A DNA stretch of 64,000 nucleotides. Source: Thecamonas trahens ATCC 50062. Lineage: Eukaryota; Apusozoa; Apusomonadida; Apusomonadidae. The stretch covers positions 206,501 to 270,500 of the forward strand of contig NW_013657663.1 in assembly GCF_000142905.1 (NCBI RefSeq), written 5' to 3'. The number at the start of each line of letters is the position of its first letter. Position 1 is the first letter of the stretch. The notes under the pieces were generated by a model. The model was given only the letters and a program-made list of their open reading frames with translations. It was not told where the DNA came from and did not search any database. The translations under genes were made by a program, and so were the position numbers. Positions 1 to 9,620 of the stretch are shown here, in pieces.

Positions 1-2797
1 CCCAGCTGCGCCCAGCCCCGGTTTAGTGGGCGGGTGGGTGGGCCACGTACCAGGCGCCGTCATCGCCCGGGCCGGCGGCCAACGCCGGCGGCAATGACTC
101 GCGTGCGCCCGATGGTGCTGCCGTCGTCGCCCACTCTTACGCCAACAAGATCCAGACCACCGACGCTGGCTACCGCCGGTTTCACCAGCCCGAGCTTGAG
201 GCGCGCGCCGGTAGCGCCAAGGGGCCGGGTCCGCTCCCAACACGCAAGGTCCTCGAGGCGCTTGACAAGATCGAGACCATGTTCTATCGCACGCCGCCGG
301 TCCACACCGCACTTGTGGCGCCGTCGGCCAAGATTGACGGCTCAGACGCCGTCGCCGCCCTCCTCATCCACCTCTCCAACAACATGATGGTCCGGCTCTC
401 GCTCGCAGGCTCGATGCATGCGCTGCATCTGGCCAAGGTCCGGGTCGACGACTCGTACGCCAAGAAGATGCGCAACACGGCAGTGGCCTCTGTCGTCCGC
501 CCGCAGTTTATCGTCATCGCCTACGCCTCGCAGCACCTCACGGTCCACACCCATCGCAAGCCCAAGGCCGGCCCAGTCTCGTCGTTCAAGAAGCTCACCG
601 AGCTCAAGCCGGTGACGGTCACGCTCGAGGCGCCGGTCCAGGCTCTCGACGTCAACGCCTCCAACTCGCTCATCCTCGCCACCTTTCGCCAGGCCCAGAC
701 GCTCTCGGTCTTTGGCTTCCAGGCAAGCGGCGGCCTCGGCCTGATGGCGCGGATCCAGGCCGACTCGGGCTCAGTCTTCTTTGATGCTCGCTTCTGCAAG
801 TCCAAGCCCAACATGATCTACACCATCGAGGAGCCGGTCACCGCCGCTTTCCGCACGAGATCACCGTCAAGATCTACGAGTTCCAGCACGGCAACCTCAT
901 CCTGCAGAACCAGCGCGCGCTTCTTGTCCACCACTCGATCACCACCGTGGCGTATACTCCGTCCGGCGGCCGGGTTGTCTTTGGCTTTGTCAACGGCCGC
1001 CTCGTTCAGTTTGACTTTGAGACGCTCTCCGTCAAGCGGGTGACCGTCTCCAACGGCTCGTCGCCGATGCGCATCCTCTTCCACCCTGACGACCCTTACA
1101 AGCTCCTGCTCGCCATGTTTGCCGACGGTGCTGTCTACGCCTTTGATGCCGCCCTTAACCCGCTCTCGTTTGTCTACGAGTCGGGTGACGTTGCCGCTTC
1201 CTTTGCTTGCATGCAGTACTCCAACTTTAACTCGTACCTCGGCCACGTCGAGTGGCTGACAAGCGCCTCGCTGGCCAAGCTATCGTCGACTGCCGCCGTG
1301 TCCCGCACCACGCTTCCGGTCGCCGGCGCCCTGCCGACCTCGCCGCTGCCACCGTCGATGGCGCCGGGGAGCCCGGCGCCGGCCGGCGCTGGCTTTGACC
1401 CGTTCGCCTCGCCCAGCGCGGCGGCGCCCGGCTTCCCGCTATCACCCTCGCCGGCACCCGCCGACGCGGCTCCGGTCACGCCTGCTGCGCCGGCCGCAAC
1501 GCCGCCGCTGGTGCCGCCGGCAGACGAGCCTGTCGCCGCAAAGTCGATCGAGCATCTGCTCCTGATTGGCGACCGCGGGCCGATTGTCGTCGCCCGCATT
1601 GTTGTCCCGGGCAGCGCCGGTGCCGTCCTCGATGAGCATCTTGCTGCCAGCGAGCCGAACAAGGCGGTTGCCCTGCTCGCCATGCTCAACGGTGACGACC
1701 ACTCGGCTTACATCGCTGCCCAGCGGGTCTTTGACCATGTGCTCGGCACGCCACCGCCTCCAGTCGCCGAAGCATCGTCCAAGGAAGGCAAGGCGCTACA
1801 CAAGGCGCTCATTGCACTGTGGAAGCGGTTCGCCAAGCACACCGTGTACGGCCCGCTCATGCTCGGGCACCTGACTCGCTACTTTGGCTGGCTCCTCGCC
1901 GCTGGCCGGCTCTCATTCGCCTACGCTGTCGCCGACGCGCTCGACTCGCGCCCGCTGCTGCGGCAGCTAGGCGAGTGGGCTGCCGCTGAAGACTCGGCAG
2001 GTAACGCCGAGCTTGTTGCCACCTGCCGCGACCGCGCCGCGTCGGCGTCGCAGGTGGTGGCTGCCTCGCGCGAGGCGCTTCTTCCACCGTCCCCGTCACG
2101 CCGCCGCGGTGGCACGCCCATGCCGTCCTCGCCGCCGCGCGTTCGCGCCATCAACCTCTTCTCCCCCACCGCGCCCAGCCCGGACTTTGGCCGCCACTCG
2201 TCGTCCGTCTCGATCGGCGGCGCGCTTTCATCCGACAGCGAGCTCGACATTGCGCCGCCGTCTCCGCCAGGTCACACCGGGCCCGGCCTCGTCAGCGACG
2301 ACCTGCTCCAGTCGCCGACGTCGCTGGCCGTCCATCCTCCGCTGGCCGTCTCGGACTCGGACGACGCCGGGCCGAGTCACCCGGTCTCCAACACAGAGTC
2401 GGGCGGCCACTCTTCCGACTATGACTCAGACTCGCTCTCAGACTCGGACTCCGGTGCCTCGTCCGATCGCCTCGGTCTTGCGCCGCCGCCCGGCGACGAC
2501 GCCGCCGACCAAGCCTCGTTCGGCCCGGAAGACTACAACATCTTCTCCTCGGGCACTGGCTTTCTCTCCGCCACCATGGACGACAACGAGGTGTCGTCCG
2601 GCATTGGTGGTGGCGTCTCGCCCACAGACTGGCCTTCCCTCACACAGACCCAGGCCCGCACCGTCGGCGCCAAGCTAGAGGCCACCGGCGCCATCCACGA
2701 CGCCTTTGAGCTCTATCAGATGCACGGGCTCTACGATGACGCTGACCGCGTCTTTGAGCGCATCGACCGGCTTGCCGAAGCTCAAGCCGGCTCGTAA
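1..2797 (+). CDS. WDPCP: WDPCP/Fritz-like ciliary planar-polarity effector (5' end off window, one frameshift)
   Basis: Protein resembling WDPCP (Fritz), a subunit of the CPLANE complex that recruits intraflagellar transport proteins to the base of cilia. The N-terminal half (to about nt 1250) is beta-propeller-like. A Ser/Pro/Ala-rich linker follows. Then comes a helical block (about nt 1540-2050) with the Fritz-type signature: a bundle around LTRYFGWLL followed by a run ending CRDRA, matching the family's RRFFHHLLRYQRFEKAF region as I remember it. The C-terminus is acidic and serine-rich. The frame is open back to a possible AG acceptor at 52-53, with an in-frame stop at 24-26, so upstream exons probably lie outside the window. 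The reading frame shifts once near nt 850-856, where adding one T to the TTT run joins ...VTAAF to PHEITVKIYEF. The first in-frame ATG is at 279. Family call is moderately sure; the 5' structure is unknown. Confidence 0.6.
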
Positions 2798-3223
2798 ACC
2801 CCCCTCCCCTCCCCCCATTCCCGCTCCCTTCGACTTGAGCGCTACACGAAATTGTCGGGTACGTGCCACGGGTGATCGCACTCTTCCTCTCGCTGACCAG
2901 AATGACTGATCACCGCTCACACCTTCTCCGCATCCTCCGCATCCTCCCCTCCCTTTCCTGCCCCAGCTCACCCCTTCTCACTCTCTATGCCATGTCTCAG
3001 CCCCCTCCCCATTCCCATCCCATCCCACCCCCATCCATATCCTCATCTCTCTCCCTCCGATCCCCGATCCCCCCGATCCCCTTGACTCCCCCCCCCCCCC
3101 CAAACCCCGCCTCTGTCACCACCTCCCGCAGCCGTTGTTCGCTGACTGTTGTTGCAAGCCCCCCCCCCTCCCCCCCTCCCCCCGCTCTCCCGACACCACC
3201 ACCGCACTCCCACCACAAGCAAC
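2798..3223. other. Intergenic spacer, C-rich
   Basis: Spacer between the Fritz-like gene and the next membrane protein gene. It is strongly pyrimidine-biased on the + strand, with C-runs near 3090-3101 and 3161-3182, just upstream of the ATG at 3224. I see no coding signal or RNA gene in it. It presumably holds the 3' end of one gene and the promoter and 5' UTR of the next. Confidence 0.5.
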
Positions 3224-3847
3224 ATGTACTTGGAACGCAAGCCGGTAGAGGTGGGCCGCCGGGCACGGCTGTCGTGGTGGCTGGCGTCGCCGGACGGGCG
3301 TGTGGCGCTGGTGTCGGTGGTGGCGGTGGTGTGGCTGGCGGCGCTGCTGCTGCCGTGGCACACCACCAAGGTGACTCGGTACGCACAGCCTGCGGCCAAC
3401 GTGACTGCGGCATCGGACTCGTCGTCGTGCTGGGTGCTCGGGCGCGGGACTTGCACCGGCGAGCTGTACTCGCTCAGCGCACAGCACGGCGACCTGCGCC
3501 TCATCTACACCGTCACCTTTGCCTGCCTCCTTGCCGGCTTGGTCCTCCTCCTGCCCTACGCCGTCCTCACCTGGTACGACGCCTCGGTCTGGTCCGGCGT
3601 GCTGGGCGTCATGGCCGGCGCTTTGCTGGCCGCTGCCGTCGCCTTCTTTGCCGTCGGCGTCGACGAGCACAACCGCGCCCACGCCTGGGGCAAGGCCACC
3701 GTCGTCTCGGCTCTGGGCAGCCAAGCTCGCACCGAGTCGAGCGGCATGAACATCGGCTGGTACCTGGCGGTCGTCCTCTGGTTCCTCCTCTTTGCCGTCT
3801 TTAGCTACGTGGCCAAGCACTCGAGCAAGCGCCGTGGCGGGTGGTGA
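3224..3847 (+). CDS. Four-helix (claudin/PMP22-like) membrane protein
   Basis: 207-residue protein with four predicted membrane helices. Helix 1 is near residues 25-43. An extracellular-type loop follows containing two cysteines in a W-x(5)-C context (CWVLGRGTC). Helices 2 and 3 lie around residues 95-115 and 122-145, and helix 4 around 175-195, followed by a basic tail (KRRGGW). The topology and the W/C loop resemble the tetraspan claudin/PMP22/voltage-gated channel gamma superfamily, but no family-defining motif is complete. I chose the ATG at 3224 because upstream codons are proline/leucine low-complexity from a C-rich 5' region. A second protein of the same build lies at 30745-31945. Function unknown. 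Confidence 0.65.
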   Translation: MYLERKPVEVGRRARLSWWLASPDGRVALVSVVAVVWLAALLLPWHTTKVTRYAQPAANVTAASDSSSCWVLGRGTCTGELYSLSAQHGDLRLIYTVTFACLLAGLVLLLPYAVLTWYDASVWSGVLGVMAGALLAAAVAFFAVGVDEHNRAHAWGKATVVSALGSQARTESSGMNIGWYLAVVLWFLLFAVFSYVAKHSSKRRGGW

Positions 3848-3866
3848 TTCCCCCGACTGGTCCTCC

Positions 3867-5285
3867 TCACCCGAGCCGATTGAGCGCCTCGATGCCTGCG
3901 GCAAGCGTGTCATCTGCCTTGCAGAAGCAGAAGCGAGCGTAGTTGGCTGCCAGCTCGGCGTGGTCCGGCGAGTAGAAGGCCGACGGCGGAATGGCAGTCA
4001 CGCCCGCGCTTTGGGTCAGCCACCGGCAGACTTGGTAGTCACGGGCGTTGGTCTCGCCTACCGGCACGCCCGCCACAGGCTCGAACGGGAACGGGCCGGG
4101 CAGGCTGCCGGTGTCAGCCAGCGCAAAGTACGAACCCTGGGGGGCAATGGGATCGAGCCCTGCGCGGGCGAGCGCGCCAACCAGTAGGTCGCGTTTGGCC
4201 TGCAGCGCGGCGACCGAGTCGGTAAAGTAGTTGTGCTCGTGGGCGGCCGGAAAGAGGGCGGCTGCAGCGGCCTGCAGCGGCGTCGGCGAGGCAAAGGTGA
4301 TGTACTGCGAGACGAGCCAGAGGGCGGTGATGAGCTTGGGCGGGCCCAGCGCCCAGCCCAATCGCCACCCGGTCACCGAAAACGTCTTGCCTGCCGAGCC
4401 GAGCGTGATTGTCCGCTGGAACATACCCGGCAGCGAGCCGATCGAGACGTGCGGTTCCGAGTCCGAGTACACTAGCGAGTCGTAGACCTCGTCGGCGAGG
4501 ACGATGAGGTCGTGCTTGCAGGCCAGCTCGGCGATGCCCTCGAGCTCGGCCCGCGAAAAGACCTTGCCCGTCGGGTTGTGTGGCGTGGTGAGAACGAGCA
4601 TGCGGGTGACCGGTGAGATAGCGGCCTCGAGCTTGTCCAGATCAAGCTTCCAGCCTGAGGCCGAGAGCACTGTCTCGCGGCCAGAGCCCGGTGGCGCTGG
4701 CACGTGCTCCGGCGTGTACTCGAGCGGGACGTAGCGTGCGACGGCACCAGCCAGCTCCACAGACGCTGGGTAAGAGTCATAAAACGGCTCCATGAGCACC
4801 ACCTCCTCGCCGGGATCAACCAACGCGTTGATGGCGGCGTAGATGGCGGCCGACGCGCCCGAAGTGACCAGGACCTGCGAGTCTGGATCGTCCAGTGCGC
4901 CGCCGAGCTTTCCCGAGTACTCGTCGACAAGGGCGCGGACCAGCCCCGGATGCCCGCGTGAGCGGGTGTACTGGTGGCCCATGGCACCAGCCCGCGCCGC
5001 ATCGACCAGCGCCTCGCTGATGAACTCGGGCAGCGGCATGTCCGGGAAGCCCTGGCCGAGGTTTGCGGCGCCGACGGCAGCCGCCAGCGGCGAGAACTCG
5101 ACCCAGACCGAGCCATTGGGATCAAAGCCCGCCACACGCTCTGCTGTCTCCCTACTCGGCGGCGGGCAGCAATCGAGGCGGATGCCGCTGTTGTATCGGG
5201 CGGGCGGAGATGCGGGCGAGCGGGAGGGAGCGGTGGCGAGTGCCGACAGTGGCCGGCGGAGGCCAGCACGGAGTGAGGCCAGCAT
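3867..5285 (-). CDS. Kynurenine--oxoglutarate aminotransferase / cysteine-S-conjugate beta-lyase family, probably mitochondrial
   Basis: 472-residue class I PLP aminotransferase. It should transfer the amino group of kynurenine (or cleave cysteine S-conjugates) as in human KYAT1/KYAT3. Family markers are all present: NLGQGFPD at 75-82, HNPTGK at 236-241, DEVYDSLVYS from 265, the PLP lysine K300 in GSAGKTFSVTGWRLGW, and R308. The first ~32 residues are rich in Arg, Ala and Ser with almost no acids, a good mitochondrial presequence. The start at 5285 is the only ATG that includes this presequence; the frame upstream runs into dinucleotide repeats. The gene is convergent with the membrane protein at 3224-3847 (19 bp between stops) and divergent from DDB2. 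Exact substrate is not decidable from sequence. Confidence 0.88.
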   Translation of the reverse strand: MLASLRAGLRRPLSALATAPSRSPASPPARYNSGIRLDCCPPPSRETAERVAGFDPNGSVWVEFSPLAAAVGAANLGQGFPDMPLPEFISEALVDAARAGAMGHQYTRSRGHPGLVRALVDEYSGKLGGALDDPDSQVLVTSGASAAIYAAINALVDPGEEVVLMEPFYDSYPASVELAGAVARYVPLEYTPEHVPAPPGSGRETVLSASGWKLDLDKLEAAISPVTRMLVLTTPHNPTGKVFSRAELEGIAELACKHDLIVLADEVYDSLVYSDSEPHVSIGSLPGMFQRTITLGSAGKTFSVTGWRLGWALGPPKLITALWLVSQYITFASPTPLQAAAAALFPAAHEHNYFTDSVAALQAKRDLLVGALARAGLDPIAPQGSYFALADTGSLPGPFPFEPVAGVPVGETNARDYQVCRWLTQSAGVTAIPPSAFYSPDHAELAANYARFCFCKADDTLAAGIEALNRLG

Positions 5286-5662
5286 TGCGAGTGTACACTG
5301 GTATGTGTGTATGTGTGTATGTATGTGTATGTATGTGTGTGTATGTGTGTATGTGTGTGTGTGTGTGTGTGTGTGTAGTGATGTCTCTCTCTCTCTCTCT
5401 CTCTCCCCCCCCCCCCCCCCCCACACTCCCTTTGCCTCTCTGGTGACTGGTGACTCTCTCTCCCCTGGTCGTGTCATCCTGCCTCAATCAGTACCCATCA
5501 TCATCGCCATTCGCCATCTGCTCGTTGCCCCCCCCCCCCCCCAAACCTTGGTTGTTCGCTGTTCGCCGGCTGGCCCTTCCCCCCTCGCCCCGCCCCTCCC
5601 CTCACACCCCGACACGATCTGGCTGACGACAGTACCATTCTCCACCTCTCCTCTCCCCACAG
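5286..5662. repeat. Divergent intergenic region with TG, CT and poly-C microsatellites
   Basis: Spacer between the divergent aminotransferase (-) and DDB2 (+) genes. It contains a TATG/TG dinucleotide run (about 5299-5377), a CT run (about 5382-5404), then 18 C (5405-5422). A second 15-C run is at 5528-5542. The two promoters must lie here. The poly-C runs are on the sense strand of DDB2. Confidence 0.85.
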
Positions 5663-7762
5663 ATGCAGGTCGCTTGGACGGTGCAGCGGGCGCGACTGGG
5701 CATGAGGAGCGGACAGCGGGCACGGCAGGCGGTGGGATCGAGTCGGGTCCCGATGGCCTTCTCAGCCTTGGCCCTGGCCAAGCAGGAGACCCTGTTCCGC
5801 AGACGGACCGAGCTGGTGGTGGTCCACGAGGCGCTGCCGGAAGAGACTGCGTACACCACTGCTCACGATGGGACCATTGTTCTATGGGACTACTCGGATC
5901 GCCCACAGGAGGCGTCGCGGACACGGGTCGTCTTCATGGGCGCAGGCAAGGCCGCCGGCCTGCAGGAGCTCCGCCTGCTTCCGTCGTCGCCGGGCCTCCT
6001 CTTCACCGCCTCGCTCAATGGCACTGTCTGCATGCACGACGTCGCTGCCCAGGCCTCGCGCATCCTGCTAGGCTCTTTTTCCTGGGATCGATGGTTCACC
6101 ACCTGCGACATCGCTGAGGATCGTTCGCTCGTCGTTGCTGGCGACAACCACGGCTACGCCTACTTTCTCGATCCACGGACCGGCTCCAACCTTGTGACAG
6201 GTGCTGACGCCGCCCTGGTGGCCAAGGCCGAAGCCACACCCGACAATCACGTCTCCCACTGGATGACCCGCTCGGTCGCGTGGGAGGGCGATCCCTACGC
6301 CACCTGGGCCGAGCCCTCGCTCGCCTGGCTCCCGCCACAGGCCCCACCGGGGTATGACGTGCTCGATGGCTCGCGCTTTGGTCGCGCACCCGGATCGCCG
6401 CTCGTCCGCCCGCCCTCGGTTGCTACAGGCCGCGGCTTGCGCTTCCATAAGAACAAGCTTGTCCACGCCGAGTTCCATCCCGCCGACACCAACGTTCTCC
6501 TCACCGCTGGCCATGACAAGGTCATGCGTCTGTGGGATGTCCGCAAGCTTAGCTCGACTGGCTTTGCCGTCGGCCACACCGCCTCATCGCTCCTTTCCGA
6601 GTATGCTCTGCCCGCCAATGTCAACGCGGCGTACTTCTCGCCGGGCGATGGCGCCCGCATTCTGGCCACCACACAGAACGATCTCATTCTCGTCTACGAC
6701 GTCGCCGATGGCTCCATGGGCGTCATCAACCACCCCAACTCGTTCTACCAGCACATGACACCCATCAAGGCCTCTTGGCACCCAATCCATCCCGAGTTCT
6801 TTGTTGTTGGCTCGTACAAGTCGCTTTCCAAGCGGTCCACTACCGCAGCCTTTGCCGGTATGGACAAGGACGCATACGCCCACATTGCCGAGTACCGCGG
6901 CATCGACCTGTACAACGCCGTCACTCTCGATCACGTCGCTGCCATCCCGGCCACCGTCGTCACTGAGAAGCCGCGCGTCTTTGCTGTCAACAAGTTCTCC
7001 GCCACCGGCGATGTTCTCCTGTCCGGCTCGGGCCACTCGCTCTACGCGTGGCGACCGGTCAACGCTGTCGACGCTGCCCATCGCTCTGGCAACAAGCGCA
7101 TGCGCTCGCCTAGCCGCGGCTCGCGCTCCGACGATGATGATGATGACGACGGGCAGGGAAGCGGCCCGCATCGCCCACTCTCCGCCATGTCGCTCGCCGA
7201 TCCCGCTGCCATCAACAGGCGCATCCGCGATTTGTTCGGCCGGTCGCAGCGGTTTGCTAACCCCGGCGATGCCAAAGACATGCTCGCCAAGTCGGGCAAG
7301 GCCAAGGCCAAGGCCAAGACCGCGACTAAGGCCACTGCGGCCAAGTCAAGGTCCAAGACAAAGGCCAGCACAAGGGCCACCACAGCCTCAGTCGCTTCCA
7401 CCGCAACTGCAGCGTCAACGTCGTCTCGACCCCGAAAGAAGCCCAAGACGCTCAGGTCATCCAAGGCCGCCGCGGCGATCGATTTCACGCTTGCCACACC
7501 ACCGGCATCCCAGACCTCGTCCCAGGCAGCTTCACAGGCTACGCCCACAGCTGCATCACCGTCTCGCTCCGTTCCACCCGCGGCGTCTGTCGCTGTCTGT
7601 GTCGGCGGCGGCGACGACGACGACGACGATGACGACTTTGACACAACATCGCTCACGCTCTATCCTCCGTCTGCGTCGTCATCCCTGTCGCAAGAGTCGC
7701 TTGATGCGCTCCGGCATCGCGGGCGGCGCGACAGTCGCAGGAAGCGCAACAAGCAGTTGTGA
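5663..7762 (+). CDS. DDB2: DDB2-like damage-specific DNA-binding protein (WD40, DCAF)
   Basis: 699-residue protein matching DDB2, the UV-lesion sensor that binds DDB1-CUL4 ubiquitin ligase in global genome nucleotide-excision repair. The DWD box is seen in the segment AGHDKVMRLWDVRKL (nt ~6505-6549). The DDB2 lesion-binding hairpin is conserved: human FQHLTPIKAAWHP corresponds to YQHMTPIKASWHP at nt ~6748-6786. NVNAAYFSPGDGARILAT also matches. Two features are unusual. There is an in-frame insertion of about 85 residues between the blade ending YFLDPRTG and the next blade (RGLRFHKNKLVH). There is also a long C-terminal tail (from nt ~7080) with an acidic run, a Lys/Ala-rich stretch, a Ser/Thr-rich stretch, a second acidic run and a basic end. 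The length is well above human DDB2. The ATG at 5663 is the first in frame; the methionine 30 codons on (MAFSALALAKQ) is an alternative. Confidence 0.85.
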   Translation: MQVAWTVQRARLGMRSGQRARQAVGSSRVPMAFSALALAKQETLFRRRTELVVVHEALPEETAYTTAHDGTIVLWDYSDRPQEASRTRVVFMGAGKAAGLQELRLLPSSPGLLFTASLNGTVCMHDVAAQASRILLGSFSWDRWFTTCDIAEDRSLVVAGDNHGYAYFLDPRTGSNLVTGADAALVAKAEATPDNHVSHWMTRSVAWEGDPYATWAEPSLAWLPPQAPPGYDVLDGSRFGRAPGSPLVRPPSVATGRGLRFHKNKLVHAEFHPADTNVLLTAGHDKVMRLWDVRKLSSTGFAVGHTASSLLSEYALPANVNAAYFSPGDGARILATTQNDLILVYDVADGSMGVINHPNSFYQHMTPIKASWHPIHPEFFVVGSYKSLSKRSTTAAFAGMDKDAYAHIAEYRGIDLYNAVTLDHVAAIPATVVTEKPRVFAVNKFSATGDVLLSGSGHSLYAWRPVNAVDAAHRSGNKRMRSPSRGSRSDDDDDDDGQGSGPHRPLSAMSLADPAAINRRIRDLFGRSQRFANPGDAKDMLAKSGKAKAKAKTATKATAAKSRSKTKASTRATTASVASTATAASTSSRPRKKPKTLRSSKAAAAIDFTLATPPASQTSSQAASQATPTAASPSRSVPPAASVAVCVGGGDDDDDDDDFDTTSLTLYPPSASSSLSQESLDALRHRGRRDSRRKRNKQL

Positions 7763-7776
7763 GGAGGCCGAAGGCT

Positions 7777-9357
7777 TCAATACTCTTGCAAGTTCGATGT
7801 GGAACGGAACGATGGCATGGTGTACGTGTTGGTCACCATCAGCCGCGGTGACGAGGCCGAGTGCACGTCGTCGTTCTTCAGGCTAGAGACAACCTCGAGT
7901 TGGAGCTTGCCGCACAGTGCGCCAAGCGTTCCGGAGGCCGGGTCGACACCGTGGACACCGATCTCGACATAGTTGGTCCGGGTAAATGACAGCGGCGAGA
8001 GCACAAGTCGTCCACAGCCGACCACTACCAGGTCTTCCAGCACAAATAGGTCAATGACTGGCGACGGGTGATTGGGGACCGGCCGGTGCACAATCCATGG
8101 GTTCGGCGCCTCATAGCCCGACGCAACTGCGGCCGAAGGCGCCATCTCGACGAGGTCGACCGAGTCCTGAGACTCGAGCTGGGTCGCTTGCAGCGGCACG
8201 TGTGCCGTGTTGGGCGCAGCAAGCACCGCCATGCGGACATCTGCTGCTCCGCTCACCCACTCCAGCCGCTTGATGCCAACTCGGAGCGTGGAAGGGACCC
8301 TGCGCCGCGGCGAGATGGCCTCGTGCGGCGGGCGGGCGCTGGTGTCGGGCGGCGACGCCGGCTTGATGTGGGCAAGCGGCGGGCCGTTCTCATCGGCACC
8401 GATAGCAGCGTCGTCGTCGCTGGCGTCATGGTCGGTCTGCATCTCCAGAACAGCGATGCCGTAGCGACGGCGGTCAAGCTCAGCAAGCGCGTGGCGGTGA
8501 ACCCGCTCGGCGTCGAGCAGCGCCTGCCACTCGTCCTCGAACAGAATCTCGGCGTTGCCGTCCTCAGCGACGGCAAACATAAGCTCCTGCTGAAGGGCAC
8601 GCTTCCCAGCCTCCAGTTCACGGCGTTTGCGCTCACGTTCGTACGCCCGGACACGGTTCGACTCGTCAACCCGTTCCTTCTCTGCCACCAGATCGACCAG
8701 AAACGGCGAGCGATCGGTCCGTTTCCGCCAGCGGTGCTCCAGCTTGCGCAGGTATGTCTGGGTCTTGCGCTTGGCCTGTGCATCCTCGACGCGCGCCCGC
8801 GCAGTTGCAGGTCGCGCCCGCGAGTAGTGGACCGACACACCCTGAATGGCTCGTGACTCGTCCTTGGCATCCTTTCTCACCGTTGCGCCAGCCGCAGTCC
8901 TCGGGCGGCGCTGCCGCCGCTTACGGCCACCAGCCGCGGTCGCCGGGCGCGACCCTACCGGCGGACGCGGAGCACCAGCCCCACCGCCGTGTCCCGTACG
9001 ACTGCGACCACCAGCCGTTGCCGGCCGGCGCTGACTAGTTGAGGAAGCCGATGGTGGCGGACCGGCACGGGAGCGGGAGCGGGACGATGCGGCGCGGGTC
9101 GAGGCCGAGGCCGAGCGTCGCGGACGGGCTAGCATCTCCTGGCGCACCTTCCACGTCCTATCGGGCACCGAAAGCGTCTTTGCCAGCGGGTTTTCTGCAA
9201 GGATGGCCGCCCGGAGCGAGTGCCCTCGCCCTTTGCGTCCGTGGCGGCGGCGTGTCCTGGGCGGCGGCGAGGTCGGCTGGGTCCTCACGAGGCTCTGTGA
9301 GACCACCGGGCGGGCAAAGTAGTCGCGCACCGTATGCCGCGGCGAGACCGACGACAT
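7777..9357 (-). CDS. Basic protein with coiled coil and repeated RPATA motifs, function unknown
   Basis: 526-residue protein that I do not recognise. The N-terminal third is very basic and Ser/Ala/Arg-rich. It carries repeated (S/R)RPATA motifs (RRPATAGG, SRPATAAGG, ARPATARA). A charged helical segment follows (about residues 205-300, RKLEHRWRKR ... RERKRRELEAGKRALQQELM), likely a coiled coil. The C-terminal ~170 residues look folded and beta-rich (IDLFVLEDLVVVGCGRLVLSPL...). They could be a C2-like or similar sandwich, but no motif proves it. The 3' end is only 14 bp from the DDB2 stop (convergent). A cytoskeletal or ciliary role is possible from the composition, but that is speculation. Confidence 0.55.
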   Translation of the reverse strand: MSSVSPRHTVRDYFARPVVSQSLVRTQPTSPPPRTRRRHGRKGRGHSLRAAILAENPLAKTLSVPDRTWKVRQEMLARPRRSASASTRAASSRSRSRAGPPPSASSTSQRRPATAGGRSRTGHGGGAGAPRPPVGSRPATAAGGRKRRQRRPRTAAGATVRKDAKDESRAIQGVSVHYSRARPATARARVEDAQAKRKTQTYLRKLEHRWRKRTDRSPFLVDLVAEKERVDESNRVRAYERERKRRELEAGKRALQQELMFAVAEDGNAEILFEDEWQALLDAERVHRHALAELDRRRYGIAVLEMQTDHDASDDDAAIGADENGPPLAHIKPASPPDTSARPPHEAISPRRRVPSTLRVGIKRLEWVSGAADVRMAVLAAPNTAHVPLQATQLESQDSVDLVEMAPSAAVASGYEAPNPWIVHRPVPNHPSPVIDLFVLEDLVVVGCGRLVLSPLSFTRTNYVEIGVHGVDPASGTLGALCGKLQLEVVSSLKNDDVHSASSPRLMVTNTYTMPSFRSTSNLQEY

Positions 9358-9620
9358 GCGTGTGCTGTGGTAGAAGTGGGAGCGGGAGTGGGTGTGGTGG
9401 TGGGTGTGGTGGTGGGGGTCTGGGGTTGGTGGTCGGGTGTGGCTGCCTGCTGCCCAAGTCGGCTGCCTGAGCCGTGTCTGTGGCCAACGGACGCCAACCG
9501 ACCGACAGAGGGACGGCGGGACGGAGGGACGGACCGTACCGGACCGGATCGGACCGCACAGCTACGACCACGAGCACGGCCACCACCTGACCACGGCTAC
9601 CAGACGACTGGCTGCAGGGG
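9358..9620. other. Divergent intergenic spacer
   Basis: Spacer between two divergent genes (start codons at 9357 on - and 9621 on +). It contains a degenerate GGTGTGGTGGTG stretch (about 9378-9435) and a GGACGGACCG-type stretch (about 9510-9560). No gene is seen. Confidence 0.4.

Noticed and set aside
833..862. Ultra-short (21-23 nt) GT-AG introns at the WDPCP and phosphatase frame breaks
   Set aside because: The proposed intron at about 51806 would delete conserved EF-hand residues (DDDNSG). A missing base in a T-run restores both proteins without losing conserved residues.
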